Counted from the first letter of the stretch, positions 10,492-25,073 are shown. The stretch is DNA of 64,000 bases from Agaricus subrufescens (GCA_029945375.1 CM057058.1:1922001-1986000); one strand, 5' to 3'. Notes: a model not told the origin generated them from the letters alone. Translations and numbers: made by a program.

Positions 10492-12055
10492 ATGATCAAC
10501 GACCCCACAGATTCCGTCGCCATCTTCAGCGAGGGAACCTTCGAGGAACAGGTGCTGTCACCCCCTTACACCCCACGCCCCTCTGAGCTCATCCACATCC
10601 ATCCAGATCCTCGAGCTCGTTGATTTTATTGCCAGGAGCTTGCCAGAAGATGACCGCCCCGCATACATCGCGTCATTCAAGGACGGCCTGAAAACAGAGG
10701 AAAACCAGATACCCCTGGACGAGGATGAAACTCGTCGGAGAGCTGTACTCGTAAAACTTTTAGGTGAAATCAAACAGTTAGGGGAGGGCAACGATAAAGG
10801 TAGTTGTCCATCTTGTGATAAAGAGATCAAGGCTCACCTCGTAAAACCATAGAGATCGAGGGCTTCTTCAACCTCGTTTTCTCGCATGCACTCGCCCTCT
10901 TCCCCATAGGGTCACCGGAAGCCAAAGAGCACATATCAAAACTGGTGCAGACCATCGCATCTGCGCCTACAGAAAAGACACCGATAAAATACCGCCTGTA
11001 CGATCATCTGTTTCTCTACTCCAACAAGAGTCCTCATGTCCTTTTTCGTAGCCTTTCCAACCTCTTCAACGCCATTCCCCAGACATCCCCCCTCCGTCAC
11101 CACGTCTATACTGTAATTTTGGAGATAGCCACAAAAAACGACCAACTTGATACTCTTCAACTCCAGCGCACAACCGTCGAAAAATGGCTTACCGAATGGC
11201 AAATCAGCCAGGACGAGAAAGCACAGTTTTTAAAAGCTTTAGCCGATGCCTTTACAACTGCCGGTCAATCGTAAGTTCTTTTGCCTGTACAAAGCGATCA
11301 TTCAATTCAAATTGTACAGAACAACAGCATATGAATACTCTCTTTCATATGTTCGTACACTACCGTCAAATTCACCATTGGCACAATCTGCTGCCGTTGA
11401 TCTTGTCGCTACTGCTCTAGGGTTACCCGCCCTATTCGATTTCGACCCTCTCTTCAAATTAGATGCGGTCATCGCCCTCAAAGATCACGAGATTTTCTCC
11501 CTTCTCCAAGTCTTCCTTAGTGGAGGTCTTCCAGAGCTCGACCAGTGGCGAGCGAGTCACGCAGGCGTAGCCGAAAAATACAGTAATATCCTCGTTTTAT
11601 CCCCAAATCCCACCTTACTGAAAATCGCCCCTCATGCAGATCTCAGCGATTCCTCACTAGAGAACAAAATCCGATTACTCGTACTCGCAACGCTAGGATT
11701 TAAAAACATCGGTCAAAACCTTCCTTATACCCAAATTGCCGAGGCTCTCCGTGTCGATATTTCCCAAGTAGAAAAATGGGTGATTGACGGTGAACAGCCT
11801 TCTATTTTCTCTCATAGTGCTTTCTTAACCTTCTTCGCCCGTTTAGTTATCCGTGCCGGTCTCCTCTGGGGCAAACTTTCACAAACCACGCAAAGTCTCT
11901 ACGTCGTTCGCTCCTCAGTACGTACATTCGAAAAAGAACAGTGGGAAACATTGGAAAAGCGTATCCTGGCTTGGAAATCTGGTCTTTCGAGCGTATTGGA
12001 AGTCGTCAATAACGCAAAGAGAATGGTTCATGTACCACAAGTTCCTGTTGCTTAG
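10492..12055 (+). CDS. EIF3M: Translation initiation factor eIF3 subunit M
   Basis: PCI-domain subunit of the eIF3 complex, acting in cytosolic translation initiation. The start MINDPTDSVAIFSEGTFEEQ is followed by an intron (10552 on) and ILELVDFIARSLPEDDRPAY. The helical middle region includes YRLYDHLFLYSNKSPHVLF. The PCI core has EYSLSYVRTL, DHEIFSLLQVFLSGGLPEL and IRLLVLATLGFKNIG. The winged-helix region has EALRVDISQVEKWVID followed by VIRAGLLWGKLSQTTQSLYV, then a conserved tail ending VPQVPVA. The join between VEKWVID and VIRAGL removes an intron of about 57 nt that has no stop and keeps frame, so a naive open frame carries a false insertion. It converges with the UPF0652 gene. Confidence 0.93.
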
Positions 12056-12267
12056 GCTACAATCTATTTTGCATACACTGGGGATCATCTATGCGAGCAT
12101 ATCACAAAAATATGCTTCTTTTTTTAGTCTATCCAAAATTCATGAGAAAAAACATAAAGATGTATGTCCTTTCGCCAAAAAGCATATAGAATTGGCGTAA
12201 GGCGACTACCACTCCCCGTCAAAACCCACAAATCCTGTTCAGAAGGGGGGAAAAAAATTAGTTATGA

Positions 12268-14676
12268 TCACTTCAAGTTTACAGCAAACGCACCAGTTAA
12301 CAGAAACACATGGAAATACCTCTTCTTCTCTAATGACGAACACCAATTCCACGCACTCGTAAGTCGCCCATCTATACAACTACCAGCATCAAAGAAATTA
12401 TCAGCTCCAGAACCATCAAACCCATGTCTAAAAAAATCCCCAAGAATCTCCCTAATCAAATTATCCACGGTCCCAAATTCATCTTCGATGTAACTCCTCA
12501 AGGCGGGTTTTTCAGCCAGATGAGGAATTTGTCGGAGGGTGTTGCAGATGGGTAAGAGGATACGATAGATTTGAGTGTATTTGTCGATGAACATGAGAGC
12601 GTTTGGGACGTTGTGATCGCCCATGTGGATGACGGATGATCCTATCCATGTACCGACGGATGTTTGAGCTTTATGTAGAATGTTATGCATCATCCGGGAG
12701 GTTTTTGGGGCTGCTTGGACTCGATTGAGGCCTTGGCCTGTATCACGGAGTCTGTAAGGTACATTTTCAGAAAGAAGGTCTTGTTCCGCGAGAGACCATA
12801 GATGGAACATGTCTACATTAGAAGAAAAAAAAATTTAGCCAAGCGTTTTTAAGGGGAACCAACAAGGACATACCGTGTAGAATTTCTCTCCAAAGCGTCA
12901 AACTCTGCAACACATACGCATATTGTTTACTATGATCATGCGACAACCTCGCCCCATTCCGTCCACTTCTAATAGCCAAGCTACTTTTCTGATCCTTCGC
13001 CTGCGTAGGATGGAAGTGTTGCTTCAAATACACAATCATCTGATCACACGGATCACGATTGACTCTCAAAAACGCATGATTGTCCCCGATAGAGTACAAA
13101 CATTGACGAATCTTTTCTTGCGACAGTCCATTCCTCGCATATTTCGATGAAAGAGTTTCTATAGCGCGTTCTTTGGCTTTGATGTCTCTTTGAATTTCAC
13201 GTCGCAGGCGACCTTCGGAATAAATTTCCTTGGTGGCAATAGTCACAAGGTCGTCGCGGAGTAAATCGACGGCATCGTGTTCCTCGAGGACGAGGTGCAC
13301 AGTTTTGATAGGACGGACACAGGAAAAGTTGAGAAGGTCTTTCACGTCTGATGATTGACTATCCTGAAAAAAATGCGGTCCGAATAAGTTCATAAAGCTA
13401 AAAACAGTGCAAAAGAAATCTACCTGAAGAAGGTAAATCAGCTTGCCATACGTCGTCCGCATCTTCTCCGGATTCATAATCTTATGCCTCCTCCCCAACT
13501 CAAATATCTGTTGATAAAACTCGGAATTGGATTCAAAATCCCTATCCTGGAATAGCTCCTGTCCCTGCTTATAATCCGCCGCAAGCACCAACCCAGACAT
13601 AATCGCACACAACTCCCGAATTTGGTGCACAATCCGTTTAGCCTTCGACAACCCAAAGCCAATCGTGTCAATTTTGTCAGTATACTCAGATACAGATAAC
13701 GCAGCTTCGAGTAATCGAAGATACTTGCGTTCTCCGAGTGTAAGCCGTAACGGGATGAATTTGGCACGTTCGACGAACCATTCACCGACTTTGGCACCGA
13801 CTGCTGGTTGACCATTCGTGGTAAGAGTCCCAGTGACTCTTTGCCACCCTTCGCTGATCGAGTCTAGTTCGCCTTCTGCATCCTCATCCCCACCGTCCTC
13901 GCCCTCCCCGTCTATTTTCATCTTATGAGAGATATATTGAGTTACTCTTTTTAAAAAAGAACTAGCCGCAGTAAATACCAAGTTGTCGTCCGCATCTGGA
14001 CCAACACTGGTCGCAGGTGTAGTGGTGCCTGATACTGTGGTACTGGTATTGGCGGTGGTGGTACCACTGGATTTGTTGGATCCAAGGAGGGGTAGCGGGG
14101 CTGGGGCGGAGGATATAACGGAATTCCCTGTACGGGGAACAGCGGTTCCATTGTTGGCCTTGGCTTTTTTATTTTGTTGTTCTTGGCCTAGGGGTTTCAC
14201 ACCGTGTCGTTTTCGCGAGCCTTTACGGTGCTGGGCGGCAAAACAGACTTCACAGTAGGCGTCTGAACAGTTCTCGCAGAGAACCTGAGCGGGTTGATCT
14301 GGGTGATATTCATAAGATAAATTGCAATTAGGAGCGGATACATGTTTTCACAGGGATGTCAAGAGAGGGGGATGGCAAAAAACAAAAAAAAAGGATGCAC
14401 ATGATTTAACGTCAGACTGAGGGGTACAATCCGCAAATAAATGGGACCATATGACGCACCTTCGCATTCTATACAATATCCTTCAACGGGAGGTTTGTCC
14501 ACGTCCTCTTCGTCCCATCCTTCCGCAGGCCCAGTTGCCACATCACCAGTTGCTGTAGGATGCTCAATTGCATCATGCTTGTCACTGAGGATGTTTTCGA
14601 GCGAGAAATTGGGTTGACCATTGGTCATATTATTTTCGTTTTCTGGGGAGGCAATGGTGAGCTGGGGTTCTACCAT
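12268..14676 (-). CDS. UPF0652 / DUF2009 family protein with N-terminal zinc-binding region
   Basis: Conserved eukaryotic family (DUF2009) of unknown molecular function. I chose the ATG at 14676 (MVEPQLTIASPENENN); an in-frame ATG at 14715 is possible. An N-terminal cysteine cluster spans CIECED and, after an intron of about 155 nt, CENCSDAYCEVCFAAQHRKG, resembling a B-box-like zinc site. After a Ser/Thr linker the DUF2009 core follows: EWFVERAKFIPLRLTLGERK, VSEYTDKID, YSIGDNHAFLRVNRDPCDQM, YVLQSLTLWREIL, RDTGQGLNRVQ, GSSVIHMGDHNVPNALMFID and DFFRHGFDGSGADNFFDAGS..IDGRLTSAWNWC. The strongly conserved GDNHAFLRVNRDPCD and HGFDGSGADNFFDAGS motifs suggest a real but undescribed activity. Intron 13364-13423 is 60 nt, stop-free and in frame. 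Confidence 0.88.
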
Positions 14677-15577
14677 GAGGGTTATTTGGTGTGACAAGGT
14701 GGTTAGTGTGACCATTCGCCGGGAGAGGCGCGTACTTAAAGCGTAATATATACTCTGCGCTAATTCATAAAGGCAAAAAGCCCTGTTTCCGGTTTGGTTC
14801 AGAGAGAATGGATCTGCTATTGCCCAAGAAACTGGAATGATCAAGAATAGAGAAAACTAGTGATTCCGGTCAAGTTTTCTAGGTTTCTAGAAGCATAAAC
14901 TCAATTTCTCCTTCTAGATGCACTGATGGCTTACGAAATGCTCCCCATGGGAGTTACTGAACAACTCTTTGTCTCGTTGACCAGTTGTCGATCCTGCCCC
15001 ATGGGTCATGTAAATCCATCGCAAAAATTGGAGTAAAAAACTTGACAAGGTACGACAGGTACGTTTGGGCGGTGATTAGTACCCACCGGACCTCCGTAGC
15101 TCATGCATAGCCTGAGGTTAGTCGAGCCACCGGTACAAAACTTGCTATCTTTGATCCCTCTTCAGAGAATATTTGAGCTACTTGGACCCGCGTCCGGCCC
15201 GATTGAAAGCGTAGGCTGGTTTTCACGCGAAATTAATCGGTTTCAAAGCTTATTATTTTCAACCTGACTCGGGGGTGCCGTGTACGCGTTGCTTGTGAGA
15301 TAAAGAAAATGTCCGAATCTTGCGGCTGTCTTGAATGTTTCGATACGTATCAGCATTACAATAATGTATTTACAATGTACCCATCGCAAAGTAAAAACTA
15401 GCCGATATGAATATGTCTTCAGTAATGCTAGAGGCCATCTAAAATATCGTTGATATCCTTAGACACAAGAATAAAAGTACTATACAGATAGATGCAAAAC
15501 ATGCTAGAGTATGAAGATGTCAAGAAATTAGAGCGCATATATCTGTAGCATGTATACCATAATGGAAGAGCAACTAC
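14677..15577. other. Intergenic region upstream of the UPF0652 gene
   Basis: About 900 bp between the start of the UPF0652 gene and the 3' end of the STIMATE-family gene, both on the minus strand. It should contain the UPF0652 promoter and the other gene's 3' UTR. I found no coding frame, tRNA or repeat. Confidence 0.45.
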
Positions 15578-17140
15578 CTAACTCTGCCCCTTGAGCGTCT
15601 TTCCATTTTCATCCCAAACCCCATCGGTCGTTGGCTTCTTAGCGTCAGAATTCCGCCTTGCCCACTCTTCCTCTCCAACCCACTCGTCTTCGTCATCCTC
15701 CCACGAATCTGTCCACGCCGCCACCTCAGGCTGCGTACTTTGCTGCCGAGCAATAACAGGCGGTTTATTTTCCATTATGGAAGGTTGTGATGGAGTCTTT
15801 GGCATTGAGGTCGTTACGGGTAGTGCTGATACTAGTGGGGAGTTGATGACGGGTTGATGGTCACGTTCGATATGCAGGGGAGCTGGTGGGCCACGACGCT
15901 TCTTCTTCAGCAGGTTCGTGGCAACTTTAGTCGGTTTGGAACGATCGCTCCCAGAAGAGGATAGACTATTAGATAGACCTGGCGGATATGAATGTTGATC
16001 GCGAAGCTCAGAACTACACGAAGCGGCGCGGGACTTTGTTTCATCGGGAGTAGTGGTATCGGTGGAAAACGATTTATCACGAGACAGTCGATATGAGTTT
16101 CTGGGCGAACGGGAATGCCTATTCGGCCGCTGGTTCTCGACATCGTCAGGTTTGCCATCATCATCTTCATCATCCGAAGGAGCATTAAAAAGTGGTTCGT
16201 GTTGTTCACCGTTATCTGCGTCTGGAGAGTCCATGTCAAGCGAAACAGAATTCGACGCCTTGACTATAGAGTCAATCAGCCAGAACTGGACAATGTTCAT
16301 GATAATGGGGAATATGCCCATAGTGCTGATATCATATTAAGTCGGGGTCGTCGAAGAGTGCATAAGCGGAAGGCAACGCACAAGATGACCTGAATAGCAT
16401 CGCCGTCTTCGGTCCAAGTCCAGCTGAGAATCCACTCGCCAATTTTAAAGATGCCGGGAAAAAGAGCTAGAAGCGCGACTACCATTAGTTTCATGGTTGT
16501 CAGGGACATGACATAAATAGCAGCCTGGCGCGCCCAGTAGTTGACCGAGGGAGGGGAACCATAAACACCCGATTCAAAGCCTTGCAGCCCCAGCCGTTGG
16601 GAGAAGATATGGGTGAAAAAGTGTAGTATTAGGTAGATAAGAGCAACGCCTGAATGGCAGTCAGGATTGAAAGCGTACGAGACAGGGTAGCAACGACGTA
16701 CCAAGGGTAGTATCAATAAGGATGTTCAAAAAATAAAAGACACAGGCATTGCTCTCTGTATGTCCTGACACAATGTCGGAAACAAAGACATTGACGACGT
16801 GCACGAACAGCTGGCCAACGACCTGTTTCGAAACGTCAAAAAGCCTAGCAGAGTGCAGTCCCGCACACAAGTCCGATCAGTCTGTGCAAAGACAAAGTAC
16901 GGGGCAGCGCGCAACGGACCATATTCTCCAGGGGCGCTTTGACGACTCTCTATGGCGTTTGTATACCAGAGAGAGAATGACGAGGATCCCCATTAGTCCT
17001 TGGACGATCTACACGGGGGTCAGTCTTGGGACGGCGAGGAAACACGCGGGCTTCACAAGAGCGGTCGGGCCGAGCAGCTGGCAGGAACGGTTGTCGACAT
17101 CGGGCAGGCCAAGCAGGCCTCCAGCACTGGTGGCTGCCAT
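15578..17140 (-). CDS. STIMATE/YPL162C-family vacuolar membrane protein
   Basis: Multi-pass membrane protein of the family that includes yeast YPL162C (vacuolar membrane) and human STIMATE/TMEM110 (ER-plasma membrane contacts). Start ATG at 17140: MAATSAGGLLGLPDVDNRS, then CQLLGPTAL. After a 48-nt intron comes IVQGLMGILVILSLVYKRH and KRPWRIW, then LFDVSKQVVGQLFVHVVNVF, ILIDTTLG, VALIYLILHFFTHIFSQRLG, VNYWARQAAIYVMSLTTMK and FPIIMNIVQFWLIDSIVKAS. About six membrane segments precede a roughly 220-residue hydrophilic tail. The tail carries acidic clusters (PSDDEDDDGKPDD), a KKKRRG patch and a conserved C-terminal WEDDEDEWVGEEEW. Localisation in this fungus is inference. It shares a 97-bp divergent promoter with SEC18. 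Confidence 0.88.
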
Positions 17141-17237
17141 AGAGAAAGGGGGCGACCACAGGCAGAAGAAAGACAGAGCTTATGTAAGTCGATCAGCTCA
17201 TTAACGCGGCCACTGCACAGCCAGACCCACAACACCC
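17141..17237. promoter_or_regulatory. 97-bp bidirectional promoter: STIMATE-family gene / SEC18
   Basis: Only 97 bp separate the two divergent start codons at 17140 (-) and 17238 (+). Both 5' UTRs and core promoters must fit here or overlap the genes. No TATA box is obvious. Confidence 0.6.
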
Positions 17238-20207
<2,970 letters not shown>

Positions 20208-20635
20208 TAGGAGAAGTTTCTAGATGGACTTTTGTATAGAATAATCTTTAGGTTAACATTGTTTGAATATATTGGATTTACTTGGAAAGCTGTGATGATG
20301 TACTGCTGTTGAGTAAAGGGTGAGAGGCGCGCCACAAGTAAAGAACATATAAGTATAAACAAGTAGGACGGAGGGTATGTAATCCGGTCATCTGAGTCCA
20401 AACCCTTCCGCCTCTCCTTGGAAACACCCTTCATCATCCTGCGCTTGACGAACCTTGGTTCCAATTCCCGGGCGCCTTCTCCCTCCCTCCGCGGCTCTCA
20501 CTCATCGACGCATCGTAGAAAGCAGCTCCATCTACTCCCTCACCTCCCACCCCCTCCGGTTATCTACTTTAGAGGTTGTCGACACTTTGATTTCTCGGAA
20601 CCGTTTTCTCCCTTGATATCTTGCATTAGCTTATA
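20208..20635. other. Intergenic region between SEC18 and PP1 inhibitor-2
   Basis: 428 bp between tandem plus-strand genes. The right half (about 20470-20570) is C/T-rich and sits just upstream of the inhibitor-2 ATG, so it is the likely promoter. I see nothing else. Confidence 0.45.
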
Positions 20636-21991
20636 ATGTCAGCTACGGAGCTTTCTGCTGGCGATCGACACGAGGAGGAACAACGCCAGATGAATGTCCC
20701 GTCGCGACATCCTATGAGGTCGACATCTCAGACGAAACCCAAGGGAATTTTGAAGAACGCACCTCATCATGCTAGTAGCGCTAACAGCAACAACAACAAT
20801 AATGCTGCACAGTATGTTGTTTTTCCCACTTTGGGAGTTTTATATGATTATCTGATGAAATGACAATCGATCTGTGTTGTGTGTTTATCTACTGCTTATT
20901 TCTGTGTATCTGCCTATGATTCGTTTTCTGCTTCCCATTTCACGTGCTGCTGCTTTTGTCGTGGACTGGTGTTCTGGGTGGCTTTTTCGATTTTGGCGAT
21001 CGGTTGGGGAATCGTAGCAGTTTGCAGTGGGATGAAGAGAATCTCGCATTGACGGAGATTCAGAAGGATAGCTTGATGAAGATCACAGAACCAAAGACTC
21101 CTTATGTGAGGTACAATGCTGAAACTGATACCATCGAAGGTGGTGAGTGAATCTTCCCTCTTTTTCGTTTTCTTTTGTTCATTGATTTGGGTTATGTTAG
21201 ATATCCCGGATTTGACTTTGGGAGGACAATATTATTCGGAATCACCACCGCCACAATCACCAACACAGACTTTGTCATCTACTGGTGCAGATACTTCTGG
21301 ACCTTCGTCGAGGCGTACATCTATCTCCAGTGTTGGATTTTCTAATGTTGTCTCTATTGATGGCGCAGCGGGAGTTGAGTCTGGATTGGCTGCTGTAATG
21401 GGAACTTCTGGATCGAATTCTGGAGGGAGTCATAAATCTGCGGGGAGTAATGCTTCTAGTAGGAGCACGAGCTTCAATTTGCCGGATGAAGCTAGGAGGG
21501 GGATTAGAAATGCTGATGGGGAGAGAGGAGAGGAAGTTGAGGAGGATGAAGAGATGGATGAGGAAGGTGTGTTTCGTTTCATTTGGGATTGCCTGCCAGG
21601 GTTTTGCTGAATATCTCCCTCCATCTCTCTTTATTAGCTGCTGCGAAACACGCAGCATTTATCCGGGCTAGAGGAAGACATTACTCAAATGAAGCTGAAG
21701 CTATGAAGGTACAGTGCACAATTTTGGCCTGATTACGACTTCTAACCTTACGCTTGTTAAATCCAGCGTGCGGCACAACTTATGGATGAAGACGATGAAG
21801 ATGAAGATGCGCACGGTGACTCTAAGGATCCCGGTGACGATGATAATGATGAAGAAGACAACAACGCTGCTACTCGAGGACGTTCCTCTGTTCCTCCTGT
21901 TCCGCCACTTCCTCGGGGATCTGATTCTGGTGGACAGACGGCACCGACGTCAAAGATCAATGGAATTGGACAATCGAGTCATCATGCTTAG
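20636..21991 (+). CDS. GLC8: Protein phosphatase 1 inhibitor-2 homologue (Glc8 type)
   Basis: Small intrinsically disordered PP1 regulator. The start is the ATG at 20636. The family's first PP1-binding motif is intact: [12 protein letters not shown], about residue 36-45. After an unusually long intron of about 207 nt (20813 to about 21020) the [20 protein letters not shown] block and [12 protein letters not shown] follow. In inhibitor-2 this second element is phosphorylated at the TP site. After a Ser-rich linker and acidic stretch comes the HYNE-type helix, here [13 protein letters not shown], one residue longer than the canonical HYNE because it reads HYSNE. An acidic [10 protein letters not shown] tail ends GQSSHHA. 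Known role: chaperone and inhibitor of PP1 in yeast and animals; the same is inferred here. Confidence 0.86.
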
Positions 21992-22650
21992 TACAAACTC
22001 GTAGAGGAGCAGATGTTTAATGGAGGATCCGTTTTTTTCTTCTCCTTCTGTTTCTCTCTCTTCTTTTTTTTGTTCTCTGTCTTGGTATAATACTACTATG
22101 TGTCTGGTACCCAGCGTTCCTCCTCTGCCGTCGCTCCTATTTTGTTTTTGTTTTTTGTCTCTTTTGAAGTACTTTTGATTTTTTTGATTTTTTTTTGGAA
22201 ATATATATGTGGAGGAATTGGAACAATGTTGTGTAGCCAGCTGGTAGCCAGTAGCCAGTTGACCTTTATTGAATTGGTTGCTCTTTGCTGGGCTGAGTTG
22301 TGAACAGAAAGTATTAGCTCGCTCGTTCGGGGTTATTGGGCAGGTTCCCTTAGTTATTTAGCCAACGCCCTAGGATAGTGCCCTCGCAAAATGAATGAGG
22401 AGAAATTGGGTGCGCTGTAGGACCTTCCTAGGCAGGAGAGGGGTGCCGAGAGATCCACTTTCTTTTTGTTAATACGACATAGGAGCATCGCGTCCATTTA
22501 CTCGGTTATCATTTACAAATTCGTCATTGATGTGATGATCATGATGATGGTATCAAATTGATACTCTGAAAGATAAGATGAATTGAATTAATTAAGTAGT
22601 CTGAGATCAAATCAAAAAATTTCCCTCTCTCTCTCTCTCTCTTTATTATT
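21992..22650. other. Intergenic region between inhibitor-2 and MTD1
   Basis: 659 bp between tandem genes. T-rich runs at 22030-22200 fit the inhibitor-2 3' UTR. The right end holds a CT dinucleotide repeat next to the MTD1 start. No coding frame recognised. Confidence 0.45.
22625..22642. repeat. (CT)9 dinucleotide repeat just upstream of MTD1
   Basis: Nine perfect CT units end 8 bp before the MTD1 ATG at 22651. It lies in the 5' leader or core promoter. CT-rich tracts are common at fungal transcription starts. Confidence 0.8.
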
Positions 22651-24058
22651 ATGGCTTCGGCACCGACGACGGGGAATGGCGCTTCTACTACTACCACTCA
22701 AGCTACAGCAACTTCTACTCCAAATGCAGGAAAAGGACTTTTACTAAAAGCGGAACTTATAGCTCAACAATACCGCGAAGAAGTCTTATCTTCACTTTCT
22801 CAATCCCTCACATCATCATCATCGCCACCGAAATTGGTAGGGATATTAGGGACGTCTTCGGTGCCGAGTAGGAATTATGCAGAGTTTACGAAGAGGCAGT
22901 GTGAAGAGTTGGGGTTTGTGTTTGTGTTGAGGGAGACTGGGGCTGGGGTGAGTGAGGGTGGTGGTGGTGGAGAGGGTGAGGGTGTTGAAGAGGCGATTAT
23001 TGAGGCTAATGAGGATGAGAGTGTACATGGGATTATGGTTTATTACCCGATTTTTGGAGGGCGGCAGGTGAGTTTTTCATTTCTTGTTTTTTTTTTTTTA
23101 GATGTTATTGACTTTTTTTTTCTGGTAGGATCATTATTTGCAACAAGTGCGTTTCTGGGTTATATACAGGAAGGTCATTAACAAACACTTTCACCCATAG
23201 ATTGTCTCACCCCTAAAAGACGTCGAAGGTCTACATTCCAAATTCCATTACAACCTCTATCACAAGTGATACTATCTTCTCAATCACCATCATCATCCAC
23301 TCACTCAAAAACTTTTAATCCACAGCATCCGTTTTCTCAACCCCAAAACTCTTCTCTCCGCCACCCCCGCTGTTCAAAATGATATCAAGACGGCGACGGA
23401 TAAAGATATCCCACCACCGGGAATGGTCAAATCCATAATTCCATGTACACCACTGGCTATAGTCAAATGCCTAGAATACGTTGGTGTGTATAATAAGATC
23501 CTGCCTTATGGTGATAGAGCATATGGAAAGACTGTTACTGTCATCAATCGGTACGAAGTCATTATGTTTTGCGAATATGCATATATAACGTCGCTGATAG
23601 ATCGGAAGTGGTTGGAAGACCTTTGGCGGCGTTATTGGCCAATGACGGGGCGAGAGTTCTGTCAGTTGATATAGAGTCCACTCAGGTTCGTGTGTTTTTT
23701 TCTTAGAGTCAGGGGTTGAGTTTTATATAAGTGTATGGTTTAGGAATATACGAAACGTCCACAGATGCCAGTAGAAAAACAAGCATCACGCTATCACCCT
23801 CGTCATGTGGTTCATTCAAGCCTTCTGACCCTTGAGGAATGCTTGGCTATATCAGATGTGGTCATTTCAGCGGTCCCGAGTGCGGCTTACAAAGTCAAAA
23901 CGTCTTGGTTGAAAGACGGGTGCATTTGTCTGAATGTGGCGGCTGATAAGAACTTTGAAAAGGATGTGAGGGACAAGGCATCGATTTATATCCCTGCTGT
24001 GGGCAAGGTCACGATTTTGATGCTACTGAGGAATTTATTGAGGTTGAGGGAGTATTAG
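22651..24058 (+). CDS. MTD1: NAD+-dependent methylenetetrahydrofolate dehydrogenase (Mtd1)
   Basis: Cytosolic monofunctional enzyme that oxidises 5,10-methylene-THF to methenyl-THF with NAD+, feeding one-carbon units to purine synthesis. Start ATG at 22651, with a Thr/Ser-rich N-terminus. Folate/catalytic half: YREEVLSSL, PKLVGILGT, PSRNYAEFTKRQCEELGF and VHGIMVYYPIFGGRQ. An 18-nt exon at 23129-23146 encodes DHYLQQ, then IVSPLKDVEGLHSKFHYNLY follows. NAD-binding half: GMVKSIIPCTPLAIVKCLEY, GKTVTVINRSEVVGRPLAAL, ARVLSVDIES, SDVVISAVPS and CLNVAADKNFEKDV, ending LRNLLRLREY. About seven exons. A Gly/Glu-rich insert (SEGGGGGEGEGVEE) precedes the VHGIMV strand. It converges with ORMDL; the stops are 125 bp apart. 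Confidence 0.92.
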
Positions 24059-24183
24059 ATTAGGTAAAGAATGTACTCTGATGCATCGAAAGGGGGGATT
24101 TGAGGGTTTGGATGACCAAAAGACAGCGGTTGAGATATAAAGACAAAAGAAAAAGCAGATAATGGAAAAGTCTATGGGAAGGA

Positions 24184-25073
24184 TCACCGGCTGAAATTAG
24201 ATTCCGCAAAGGCAGGTGGTGGAGGGGAAGTGACGATAAGCGGAGTGGAGGAGCCGGATGATGGGAAACTTGCTGAAACGGGGGTCGCTAAACCTGATTC
24301 ATCGGTCATAAACCGTACTCGTTGCCGGTGCAACTGTCGTACGATTTGAGTGTGCAAAAAAAAAATGAGGTGGCAAGGAACGCACCTGGGGAAGTTTTGG
24401 GATGAGGACGAATATGAGGACGGAGAGGTTTATTGCGAAGAACCAGGGGTTGTAGTGCGTGTAGTGCGTGGAGGCCAAGAAGCTGGCGCAGAGTGAGATT
24501 GTGGAGAGGCGGAGCCGGCTGAAGGAAACGTACAGAGCTATGGGGACGCACAGAAGCCACTTTTTGGAGGGCGTGTACTGGGCGCCGTCGTCGATCTGCT
24601 CCCAGAGGGTGAGGTCGTCGTATGCGCCGCCGTGGAGGTCGCTGCCAAAGGGGATACCGGTGACACCGTGGAACATGATGTAGGAGAGCTGTTCGAAGGC
24701 GGGACATTAAGGAAGCATGAGCATGAGCAAGGTGGGACACGCACGACGAGATAGAGGAGGTTGACGACTGTCCAGCTAATCTCCTGGGTCATGCCGGGGA
24801 TGGTGTCGATGACGATCTTGCCGGAGATGATGAGGACGACGTGGATGAGCCATGCGCCTGGGGAGCGGGGTCAGGGGGGGAGAGAGGGGGCGGAGGGGGG
24901 TTACCTTTGGCATTGACCCAGTCGGCGTTGATGTTGAGGTAGGCGTTGCGGTCGAGGGCGTCTTCGACGGAGCGGTCGCGGACCTCCTCGACCTTGACGA
25001 TGGAGGCGGAGCGGGGGCGGGCCTTGAGGGGGCGGGCGGAGGGCGGGACGCTGATGGGGGGCAGGGGCTTCAT
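24184..25073 (-). CDS. ORMDL family sphingolipid regulator (Orm1/Orm2-like)
   Basis: ER membrane protein that binds and restrains serine palmitoyltransferase. Start ATG at 25073: MKPLPPISVPPSARPLK. A basic, serine-containing N-terminus (RPRSASIVKVEEV) recalls the region of yeast Orm proteins phosphorylated by Ypk1. Then AYLNINADWVNAKG and AWLIHVVLISGKIVIDTIPG, MTQEISWTVVNLLYLV, SYIMFHGVTGIPFGSDLHGG and YDDLTLWEQIDDGAQYTPSKK. Two more hydrophobic segments follow (WLLCVPIALYVSF, WFFAINLSVLIFVLIPKLPQ). The last exon gives LHRQRVRFMTDESGLATP and ends SNFSR. Four exons, all family motifs intact. It shares a 94-bp divergent promoter with the Virilizer gene. Confidence 0.93.

Noticed and set aside
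11787..11845. Apparent insertion EQPSIFSHSAFLTFFARL in eIF3m
   Set aside because: It is translated intron; removing it restores the conserved VEKWVID-VIRAGL junction.
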